A stretch of DNA of 64,000 bases from Methylocystis silviterrae (GTDB lineage Bacteria > Pseudomonadota > Alphaproteobacteria > Rhizobiales > Beijerinckiaceae), in NCBI RefSeq assembly GCF_013350005.1, contig NZ_JABVWW010000003.1, positions 186,001-250,000 on the forward strand. The letters run 5' to 3'. The notes beneath the pieces are model-generated. The model had not been told where the DNA came from. It searched no databases and was given only the letters and a program-made list of their open reading frames with translations. Made by a program: the position numbers and the translations under genes. Shown here piece after piece: positions 37,194 to 44,332 of this stretch (positions are counted from its first letter, which is position 1; every line of letters starts with the position of its first letter).

Positions 37194-37661
37194 CTAGCTG
37201 GAATGGTGCGGGTGGCGGCCGGTCGTGTGACGATCGACGTGGGGCGTTTCGCCTTGCTCGAGATCCGCCGGCAAGACGACGAGCTGCCCGTATCGAACGC
37301 CGCGCTCGCCGATCACATGCCCGGCGAAGTGCTCGACATCCGTCTTCTGGCCCTTAAGCAGCGACACTTCGAGACAGGTCGCTTCATCGATGTGCACATG
37401 CAGCGTCGCGATCGACATGTCGGCGTGAGAGTGATGGTCATGCATCAGTTTTTTCGACAGCTGCCGCGTCTCGTGGTCGTAGACGTAAACGAGCGCCGCC
37501 ATGCAGGGGCGGGCGCTGTCATCGGTTTCGGGCGTTTTGAGCAGCCCTGCGCGGACGAGATCGCGAACGGCCTCGGAGCGATTTCGATGGCCGCCAGTCT
37601 CCATATACTGATCGAGCGCGCTCATCAGCTCTTCGTCGATCGTTATCGTTACGCGCTGCAT
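37194..37661 (-). CDS. nikR: Nickel-responsive regulator NikR
   Basis: 155 residues from ATG 37661, where family similarity begins (MQRVTITIDEEL). The N-terminal ribbon-helix-helix DNA-binding domain (1-45, RNRSEAVRDLVRAGL) is followed by an ACT-like nickel-binding domain. The nickel site residues equivalent to E. coli His76, His87, His89 and Cys95 are His77, His88, His90 and Cys96. The C-terminus has an extra His-rich tail (HVDRHTTGRHPHHSS) absent from E. coli NikR. It represses nickel uptake when nickel is plentiful; the TonB receptor downstream is its likely target. Confidence 0.93.
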   Translation of the reverse strand: MQRVTITIDEELMSALDQYMETGGHRNRSEAVRDLVRAGLLKTPETDDSARPCMAALVYVYDHETRQLSKKLMHDHHSHADMSIATLHVHIDEATCLEVSLLKGQKTDVEHFAGHVIGERGVRYGQLVVLPADLEQGETPHVDRHTTGRHPHHSS

Positions 37662-38023
37662 ATGACGGCTCCGGCTGTTCGCGCCTCCGCCATGCGGTCC
37701 AACCCAGCACAAATCCGGTAGCGCGACCGCTCGTTCATTACGCCAAGGCGCATAGGCCGCCAATAGTCTTCGTCGGCGGTCCGAAGCGGGCCGTAGCCTC
37801 AGGAGTTCTGGCGCCCAACATGTTTCTTGATCGCGCAGCCTCGGATGCCGTGTCGCGCGTTCCCGAAGCGGCGATACGCCGGATCGACTGAGCCAATATC
37901 CCGGCGAGCCGGTCCATGACGTTAACGATGTGCGCGGGAAGGCTTTGGCGGGCTCATGCGTAGCCGGCTTCATTCCATCGGCGATCGTCGAGACATTCGG
38001 GCTCGCCTTTTACCGGATGAGTA
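37662..38023. other. Intergenic region between nikR and the peptide cluster
   Basis: About 360 bp separate the leftward nikR from the rightward precursor gene. It must contain the nikR promoter. No convincing gene, hairpin terminator or NikR consensus palindrome (GTATGA-N16-TCATAC) was seen. Confidence 0.4.
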
Positions 38024-38051
38024 TTGACCAGCGTGCGAGGAGCGCTATTGT
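38024..38051 (+). promoter_or_regulatory. Predicted sigma-70 promoter of the LAP/TOMM precursor
   Basis: TTGACC at 38024-38029 (five of six -35 consensus bases) is separated by 16 bp from TATTGT at 38046-38051 (four of six -10 bases). It lies about 40 bp upstream of the precursor start, whose RBS is GGGAGGAG at 38080-38087. Prediction from sequence only. Confidence 0.4.
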
Positions 38052-38091
38052 CTGCATCCGTGCGGTTTTTGAGATTTTTTGGGAGGAGTCT

Positions 38092-38445
38092 ATGGCGCGC
38101 TCATCGGACAACCCACAGAACAAACATCGAGGCAAGAAAGCCCTCGGCGTGATGGGTGTATCTTTGTCGCTCGCAGGCGCTGCCTGCGTCGATAGTTCTC
38201 CTGCTGACGCTTCGACGGCTCCGACGACGAGCCGGACGCGTACGATCGACCTCCGCGAACAGGAAGTGTTCGACGTGGGGCTGAATTCGTTCCGCCTTTT
38301 CGATCGCGAAGAAGTTCCGGCCGTCAAGACCGAGCAGGTCGCTTGGTGGTGGGGATGCCGTGGCTGTAGAGGCTGTGGCTGCCGTGGTTGCCGCGGCTGC
38401 CGGGGCTGTGGCTGTCGCGGTTGCGGCTGCCGTGGTTGCGGGTGA
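38092..38445 (+). CDS. Precursor peptide of a thiazole-rich LAP/TOMM product
   Basis: 117 residues from ATG 38092, with GGGAGGAG just upstream. Leader: a basic start (NKHRGKK), a hydrophobic stretch ALGVMGVSLSLAGAA, a Ser/Thr-rich spacer, then an acidic segment TIDLREQEVFDVGLNSFRLF that is a plausible recognition site for the maturation enzyme. After AWWWG comes the core, residues 88-117, made only of Gly, Cys and Arg: 11 Cys, each directly preceded by Gly, with 7 Arg. Gly-Cys pairs are favoured for cyclodehydration to thiazoline. The YcaO cyclodehydratase and SagB-type dehydrogenase downstream support conversion to thiazoles. Neither structure nor activity is known. A metallothionein-like role is less likely given these neighbours. 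Confidence 0.88.
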   Translation: MARSSDNPQNKHRGKKALGVMGVSLSLAGAACVDSSPADASTAPTTSRTRTIDLREQEVFDVGLNSFRLFDREEVPAVKTEQVAWWWGCRGCRGCGCRGCRGCRGCGCRGCGCRGCG

Positions 38446-38471
38446 CGCACCGCTGCACATTTGACGGCTGA

Positions 38472-38494
38472 GCGGCCAGGTCTCGATAGGCCGC
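38472..38494 (+). promoter_or_regulatory. Stem-loop between precursor and maturase genes
   Basis: GCGGCC and GGCCGC arms with an 11-base loop, 27 bp past the precursor stop. No T run follows. Such a hairpin might protect the precursor mRNA or partly end transcription so that substrate exceeds enzyme; that role is inference. Confidence 0.3.
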
Positions 38495-38645
38495 CAGCGC
38501 TTCGGGCCGATGCCGTGGGCCGAGGCGAGGCGTGCAGTTAGGTCGTGCGGAGCATTTACATAGTGTTCCGCGCGGGTCTGTGGGTCTACGTGCGTCTCTC
38601 GGATTCCTGAATCGAACAAATCTCGTCGCTCCTGGGCGCGACGAG

Positions 38646-40937
38646 ATGGGGGCGCGCGACAGCCAAATGACAATTGACGTATCTAAACCGCTTGCGCCGA
38701 AGCCGGTTTCACAAGAGCGGTTAGGCGACAAGGTCCTTCGATTCTCGCCCAATTTTTCGGTCTATGTCCTGCCGCCTGACGTTGTCTGTCTCTATTCGGA
38801 GGACAGAAAGTTTTTCCTTCGTGGCGCGCTCTATTGCGCGCTGGCCGAGCGGATCGGCGCGGGAGAGGAGCCCGACGCCATACGCAAGGCGCTCTCCGCA
38901 GAGTTTCCCGTCGACTCAATAGACGAGGCGTTCAAGCGGCTGCTTGATCGTCGCTTCGTCGTCCCAGCGGGCGCATCCGATGGCGTCGCGGCGGCCTACT
39001 GGGCGAGTCTCGGCCTGCCGCCCGACCTCGCCGCGAAAAATCTGCAAAAAGTGTCCGTTCAGATCGAAACTCTCGGGATCGGCGGCGCGCGGGCGCTGGA
39101 GGAGGCGCTGGACGTTTTCGGCGTCAGGGTCGTGAAGCGCGGCGGCGATCTGACCATCGCCCTGGTCGGCGATTATCTCGAAAGCCAGCTCGCGGATTTC
39201 AACCGCCGGCGGCTCGAGAAAAAGCAGGACTGGATGCTGGTGCAGCCTTCCGGCGTTTTCCCGCTGGTCGGCCCAATCTTCAGCCCGGGCAAGAGCGCCT
39301 GCTGGAGATGCCTCGCCGATCGCATGAACTGGAATCGTCAGGTCAAGGCATTCCTCGGCCGCAAGGAGGCGCGCTGCGTCGCTGTCTCGCCGCTTGGCGC
39401 CCATCCACTCGGCCTGAGCGGCGTTGGCCTCGCCGCCGCGGAAATCGCCAAGGCGATCGCCAGCGACTTCCGCACCGATCTGCACCAGCATATCGTGAGC
39501 CTGGATCTGATGGGCTCGACCGTCGCCCGCCATTATGTGCCGGCTCGGCCGCAATGCCCAAGCTGCGGCGACCCCGAGATGCGCGATCCCGCGCGAGCGC
39601 CCACGCCCATCCCGCTGCATGCCGGTAGCGCGAGCGTCGTGACGAGCGGGGGCTACAGATCGGTCGCGCCGGGCGACACTCTCGCTCGCAATCGCAAGCA
39701 TGTGAGCCCGCTGACCGGCGTCGTATCGCATCTCGATCGGATCAAGAGCCAACAGCCGCTCGACGCGAGCTTTGTCGCCAGACATAATTTTTCGCCGCGC
39801 CCCGAAACCGTCGACGCCCTTCAGGCCGGGCTGAGCGGAGACAGCTATGGCAAGGGCAGCGTCGCTGAACAGGGCGAAGCCAGCGCGCTGATGGAGGCGA
39901 TCGAGCGCTACTGCGGGATTTTCCAGGGCGACGAGATCAGGACAGTCAGACGATTTACGGATTTCCCGGCCGGCGAGGCGATCCTGCCCAACGACATCCT
40001 GCTCTATAGCGACGCGCAATATGAGCAGGGCGCGAAAAGCGGCGGCTGCGGCGAGGGCGCACAGCGCTTCGATCCCGCCGCGGAGGCGGAATGGTCGCCA
40101 GTGTGGTCGCTGCGCGACGAGGGCTTCAAATACGTTCCCACCGGCCTTCTGTATTTCTTTCACGAGTCCGGCTGCGCCAATCAGATCAGCGCGGATTCGA
40201 ACGGTTGCGCGGCGGGCAATACGATCGAGGAAGCCATCATTCAGGGTTTCCTCGAACTCGTTGAGCGGGACGCATATGCGATCTGGTGGTACAACCGTTT
40301 GCGTCGTCCGGAGATCGATCTCGACAAGCTTGGCGACAGCTATGTGCGCGACCTGCGCGCCGTTTTCGCGAGGATGGGCCGCGACGTCTGGGCGCTGGAC
40401 GTAACGAGCGATCTTGGCATTCCCGTCGTCGTCGCCGTCGCCCATTGGATCGAGGACGGACGGGAATATATCGAAGTCGCAGCCGGCGCGCATTTCGATC
40501 CAAGGATCGCGACGCTGCGCGCCATGACCGAGCTCAACCAGTTTCTTGCCATCGAGAGCCTCGGCGGCCGCCCCGAACTCGGGCCCGACGACGATTATGG
40601 AGGCGACCCTCTGCCGTTGCGCAAGCACGCCTATCTGCGGCCGCAGGGCAAGGCGTCGTTCGGGCGGTCGCGGTTCAAGAATTTCTCCCAACTCGACGGC
40701 CGCGACCAGGTGCTGGCCTGCGTCAAGCTCGCCGCGCGGGCCGGACATGATTTTCTCGTCCTCGATCAGACGCGTCCGGACATTGACGTGCCGGTGGTTC
40801 GCGTGATCGTTCCGGGACTGCGGCACTTCTATCGCCGCTTCGGCCCCGGCCGTCTCTACGACGTGCCCATCGCGCTGGGTCTGCGCAAGCGGCCGGTGCG
40901 CGAAGCCGATGTCAATCCTTTGTTCCCCCGTACCTGA
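38646..40937 (+). CDS. Fused leader-binding/YcaO cyclodehydratase (TOMM C-D protein)
   Basis: 763 residues from ATG 38646; ATG 38667 is also possible. The N-terminal 90 residues look like a winged-helix leader-recognition (RRE) domain (VYVLPPDVVCLYSEDRKFFL). A ThiF/E1-like region follows with two Cys pairs, Cys219/222 and Cys304/307 (CWRC, CPSC), that should bind structural zinc. The C-terminal half is a YcaO domain: the ATP-binding motif GEASALMEAIERY is at 410-422, and SNGCAAGNTIEEAIIQGFLE follows later. It should use ATP to turn core cysteines into thiazolines. The end, NPLFPRT, retains the proline-containing tail typical of azoline-forming YcaO enzymes. It overlaps the dehydrogenase gene by 29 bases. 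Confidence 0.93.
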   Translation: MGARDSQMTIDVSKPLAPKPVSQERLGDKVLRFSPNFSVYVLPPDVVCLYSEDRKFFLRGALYCALAERIGAGEEPDAIRKALSAEFPVDSIDEAFKRLLDRRFVVPAGASDGVAAAYWASLGLPPDLAAKNLQKVSVQIETLGIGGARALEEALDVFGVRVVKRGGDLTIALVGDYLESQLADFNRRRLEKKQDWMLVQPSGVFPLVGPIFSPGKSACWRCLADRMNWNRQVKAFLGRKEARCVAVSPLGAHPLGLSGVGLAAAEIAKAIASDFRTDLHQHIVSLDLMGSTVARHYVPARPQCPSCGDPEMRDPARAPTPIPLHAGSASVVTSGGYRSVAPGDTLARNRKHVSPLTGVVSHLDRIKSQQPLDASFVARHNFSPRPETVDALQAGLSGDSYGKGSVAEQGEASALMEAIERYCGIFQGDEIRTVRRFTDFPAGEAILPNDILLYSDAQYEQGAKSGGCGEGAQRFDPAAEAEWSPVWSLRDEGFKYVPTGLLYFFHESGCANQISADSNGCAAGNTIEEAIIQGFLELVERDAYAIWWYNRLRRPEIDLDKLGDSYVRDLRAVFARMGRDVWALDVTSDLGIPVVVAVAHWIEDGREYIEVAAGAHFDPRIATLRAMTELNQFLAIESLGGRPELGPDDDYGGDPLPLRKHAYLRPQGKASFGRSRFKNFSQLDGRDQVLACVKLAARAGHDFLVLDQTRPDIDVPVVRVIVPGLRHFYRRFGPGRLYDVPIALGLRKRPVREADVNPLFPRT

Positions 40938-42384
40938 TTTGCTTAGCGAAGCCTCCCAACCCCTCGCGCCGCCGCCACGGCTCTTCGCACGGCTCAATCC
41001 TGGCGTCACGCTCGAGCGCAACGCCACGGGCGGCGTCTCCGCCCTTTTCGACGGTCGGGCCGTGGAGTTCGGAAAGTTTGGCGCCGATGTCACAGAGCGC
41101 GCCGCCGACTTCGAGACGGGCGTGGCCTTCGATGGGGCGCGGGACGGGGAGATGAGCGAACTTGTCCGGAGGCTGGCGCTTTACGGACTCGTTGAATATC
41201 GCCTGGCTCGCGCGCCCAGCGATCCCGATCTCATCGTCGTCGAGCCGCAGATGCGCGATTATGCGCCACGGATGATCGAAATCGACGAGGATCGCCCGCT
41301 AGCGCTGTCGCGCTTCGCCTATATGCGGCGGCGCGGCGCCGACTTGGTGCTCGAATCGCCGCGCGCCATGGCGCTCTTCCGGCTGTGCGACCCAAGCGTT
41401 ACAGCAATGATCGCGCATCTGTCGGAGGCGCGTACGGTGAGAGAGCTCCGCAAATCGCCCAACTTTCCGGGCGTCGAGCTGCTGGCGCTGCTCCTCGATA
41501 GCCAGATTCTGTTCACGCCCGGTCATGATGCCGACAAAGCGCTGCGCGCAGCCGAAGGCGACGGCGATCTCGTTCTATGGGACTTCCACGATCTGCTGTT
41601 CCACACCCGCAGCACCGATGGACGGCACGCCAATCCCTCCGGCGGCCTTTACGCCCACGCGGATCTCGCAGCGCCGCCGCCCGCGGTGCGGCCGAGCTGG
41701 CCGGGGCCGGCGATCGACCTGAAGACGTTTGAGACGGCGCCGCCTTCGGACTTTGCGACATTGCTGCGGCGCCGACGCTCGACTCGCGCCTTCGATGAGC
41801 GGCGCTTGATCACGCTGGCGGAGGTGGCGCGGCTCCTCGACGGCGCCGCAAGAATCATATCGCGAGAGCGTGCGCCAGACGAAGACCAGGATGAGCCGGA
41901 GTTGGAGACCGCCCCTCGTCCGTATCCGTCGGGCGGCGCGAGTTACGAATTGGAGCTCTATCTCGCCGTTGATCGATGTGAGGGCTTGGCGCGCGGCTTT
42001 TATCATTACGACGCCAGCCGCCACGCTCTTGTTTTGATCGAGACGAACGCGCAATGGCTTACGGCGATGCTGGAGGACGCGCAATTCGCCATGGGCGCGC
42101 CGGCGGTCCCGCAAGTCCTCGTCACCATGGCGGCGCGTTTCGGCCGTGTGTCCTGGAAATATAGCGGCTTCGCCTATGCGCTTGTTCTGAAACATGTCGG
42201 CGTGCTGATGCAGACGCTCTATCTGATGGCCGCCGAGATGGAGATTGGCGCCTGCGCGATTGGCGTCGGAGATATCGACCTCTTCGCCAAAATGACAGGC
42301 CTCGCGTTTCACGTCGAAGGGTCGGTCGGCCAGATCGCGATCGGACGCGGCGCTCAAAGCGATTCAACGCCCGTCGCCGATTGA
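40909..42384 (+). CDS. SagB-type FMN-dependent azoline dehydrogenase
   Basis: 491 residues. ATG 40909 lies inside the end of the cyclodehydratase gene, so the two are co-translated. The N-terminal 270 residues are a less conserved region seen in long SagB-type proteins. The C-terminal part, from about residue 280 (RRRRSTRAFDERRLITLAEVARLL), is a nitroreductase-fold flavoprotein, with YPSGGASYELELYLAV, YKYSGFAYALV-like WKYSGFAYALVLKHVGVLMQ, and AAEMEIGACAIGVGD. It should oxidise thiazolines to aromatic thiazoles with FMN. Together with its neighbour it gives the minimal C-D plus B set of LAP biosynthesis. Confidence 0.92.
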   Translation: MSILCSPVPDLLSEASQPLAPPPRLFARLNPGVTLERNATGGVSALFDGRAVEFGKFGADVTERAADFETGVAFDGARDGEMSELVRRLALYGLVEYRLARAPSDPDLIVVEPQMRDYAPRMIEIDEDRPLALSRFAYMRRRGADLVLESPRAMALFRLCDPSVTAMIAHLSEARTVRELRKSPNFPGVELLALLLDSQILFTPGHDADKALRAAEGDGDLVLWDFHDLLFHTRSTDGRHANPSGGLYAHADLAAPPPAVRPSWPGPAIDLKTFETAPPSDFATLLRRRRSTRAFDERRLITLAEVARLLDGAARIISRERAPDEDQDEPELETAPRPYPSGGASYELELYLAVDRCEGLARGFYHYDASRHALVLIETNAQWLTAMLEDAQFAMGAPAVPQVLVTMAARFGRVSWKYSGFAYALVLKHVGVLMQTLYLMAAEMEIGACAIGVGDIDLFAKMTGLAFHVEGSVGQIAIGRGAQSDSTPVAD

Positions 42385-42432
42385 CGGCGCGTCGCCAGCG
42401 CGACTGACAGATCGGCGGTCAGGGATCGTTCA

Positions 42433-44019
42433 ATGACTGGCGCAGCACGACGCGATGTTTTGATCGGAGCAGGGACAACCGCTCTGGCGGCCGCGACTGC
42501 CCCATGGTCGGGCGGGGCGTTGGCTCAGAAGACCCATTCCCTTCCCGCATCGGAGTGGGATTACTGCACGATCAAAGATCTCCTGGCCGCGTTGCGGGCG
42601 CGAAAGATTTCCGCGCTGGAGCTCACGGATCGCACGATCGCGCGCATCGAGACGGGAGATCGCCGCGTCAACGCCGTCGTTGCCCGAGACTTCGAACGCG
42701 CCCGCGAGGCGGCCAAGGCGGCCGATGTCGCGCTGTCTCGCGGCGGAACGGGCGCATTGCTTGGCGTCCCGATGACGGTGAAAGAATCCTTCGATATCGC
42801 CGGACTGCCGACGACTTGGGGCGACCCGCAATTCAAGCGCTTCATGCCGCAAGAAGACGCCTTGGTCGTCGCGCGCTTAAAGAATGCGGGCGCCGTCATC
42901 CTCGGCAAGACCAATGTTCCGCTGATGCTGAGCGATTGGCAGACCTACAATGACATCTACGGCACGACCAACAACCCTTGGAATCTTCGGCTCACGCCAG
43001 GGGGATCCTCGGGCGGCTCGGCGGCGGCGCTCGCTTGCGGTTTCGGGCCGCTGTCGATCGGCTCGGACCGTGGTGGTTCGTTGCGCGCCCCAGCGCATTA
43101 TTGCGGCGTCTATGCTCACAAGCCGTCATCAGGTCTTGTGCCTAATCGCGGACTGACCCCGCCGGGCGCGCCGCCTTTGCCGCGCGACTGCGATCTCGGG
43201 GTCATCGGTCCAATGGCCAGAAGCGCTGCGGACCTCGCGCTTGCGCTCGATGTGATCGCAGGACCGGACGAGGAGCGCGGCGGCGTCGGCTACCGGCTGG
43301 CGCTGCCCTCCGCGCGGCACGATAACCTCAAGGGCTTTCGCGTTCTCGTCATCGACACGCATCCGCTTGGCCGTACCGCGAACGTGGTGCGGGCGGCGCT
43401 CGGTCGGTTGTCGGAGCGGCTCGTCCGTGCGGGCGCCAAACTCGCGCACGCCAGTCCTTTGCTGCCCGACCTTGCCGATTCTGCGCGTCTCTATGTTCGG
43501 CTGTTGTCCGCATTTTGGGGCGCGGATTTGCGACCCAGCGTCTATGTCAGGCTTCGCGGCGCGGCCGCGGCGCTGTCGCCCCGGAACCGGAGCCTCGCGG
43601 CCGAACGTACCCGCGGCGCGGTCATCAGCCATCGGGATTGGCTGGCGGCGGACGGGGCGCGGAGCGCGCTTCAGGAGCGGTGGCGAGAGCTCTTTCGCGA
43701 ATGGGACGTCGTGCTCTGCCCGGCGATGCCGACGCCCGCTTTTCCACATGATCATTCGCCGATCGAGTCGCGACGCATCGAGATCGACGGCCGATCCTAC
43801 GCCTATCTCGATGCCCAGATTGTATGGGCTGAGCTCGCCACGACCTCCGGCCTCCCGGCGACGGTGGCGCCGATCGATCGAACCAAGACCGGCTTGCCGA
43901 TCGGCGTGCAGATCATAGGACCTTACCTCGAAGATCGCACCACGATCGGCTTCGCCAAACTCCTCGAGCGGGAGTTCGGCGGTTTCGCGCCTCCGCCGGA
44001 CTTGTGCGTAAATCATTAG
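42433..44019 (+). CDS. Tat-exported amidase of the peptide cluster
   Basis: 528 residues, amidase-signature family. The Ser-cisSer-Lys triad is visible: Lys in MTVKESFDIAG, Ser in GGSSGGSAAA and Ser in SIGSDRGGSLRAPAHYCG. The N-terminus has a twin-arginine motif (ARRDVLIGAG) and a hydrophobic segment ending ALAQ, so a folded enzyme should reach the periplasm. It starts 48 bp after the dehydrogenase on the same strand and probably belongs to the operon. Possible roles are hydrolysis of the peptide product (self-protection), tailoring, or leader removal; none can be chosen from sequence. Homologous amidases also act on many small amides. Confidence 0.88.
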   Translation: MTGAARRDVLIGAGTTALAAATAPWSGGALAQKTHSLPASEWDYCTIKDLLAALRARKISALELTDRTIARIETGDRRVNAVVARDFERAREAAKAADVALSRGGTGALLGVPMTVKESFDIAGLPTTWGDPQFKRFMPQEDALVVARLKNAGAVILGKTNVPLMLSDWQTYNDIYGTTNNPWNLRLTPGGSSGGSAAALACGFGPLSIGSDRGGSLRAPAHYCGVYAHKPSSGLVPNRGLTPPGAPPLPRDCDLGVIGPMARSAADLALALDVIAGPDEERGGVGYRLALPSARHDNLKGFRVLVIDTHPLGRTANVVRAALGRLSERLVRAGAKLAHASPLLPDLADSARLYVRLLSAFWGADLRPSVYVRLRGAAAALSPRNRSLAAERTRGAVISHRDWLAADGARSALQERWRELFREWDVVLCPAMPTPAFPHDHSPIESRRIEIDGRSYAYLDAQIVWAELATTSGLPATVAPIDRTKTGLPIGVQIIGPYLEDRTTIGFAKLLEREFGGFAPPPDLCVNH

Positions 44020-44270
44020 CTCGTCCGCAACGCCGCCATCCGCGCGCTTCGTTTCTCAACCGGCGGATCGCCGGCGCTATTCTCTCCGGCGGCGACGGAA
44101 ACGCCTGACCGCCGGATTAATAAGCCGAGCCGTCACTGACGACCACCACAGAGCGCCAGCCGAAGCCGCGCATAAGACGTTGCTGTCGGCGAGCGGCTTC
44201 AGGTGGTCTCCATAACTCTAAGAACAGGGCTGTCTCGAGCGGGAGTTCGGGTGTTTCGCGCCTCCGCCGG
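43963..44270. repeat. 37-bp direct repeat of the amidase 3' end
   Basis: Bases 43963-43999, inside the last codons of the amidase, recur at 44234-44270 with two mismatches, 271 bp downstream in non-coding DNA. The second copy is not followed by the same sequence. It appears to be the scar of a partial duplication or recombination at the end of the cluster. The rest of the 313-bp gap up to the nfrB-like gene holds no gene I can support. Confidence 0.7.
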
Positions 44271-44332
44271 GTTACGCGACGGGCGGCATATCACGGCCCC
44301 GACAGAACGCTATGCGCTCCAGATGCTTCAAT

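Noticed and set aside
38356..38442. The short tandem repeat as a CRISPR or minisatellite
   Set aside because: Units are 6-9 bases, in frame, and differ by synonymous codons; it is protein coding. No CRISPR array was seen anywhere in the window.
38092..38445. The Cys-rich peptide as a metallothionein or zinc-ribbon protein
   Set aside because: The directly adjacent azoline-forming enzymes and the regular Gly-Cys spacing fit a LAP precursor better. Metal binding by the finished product remains possible.
38916..41093. A 725-codon open frame antisense to the cyclodehydratase gene
   Set aside because: It is the high-GC shadow of the YcaO gene. It has no RBS or family motif, while the sense frame has all YcaO and zinc motifs.
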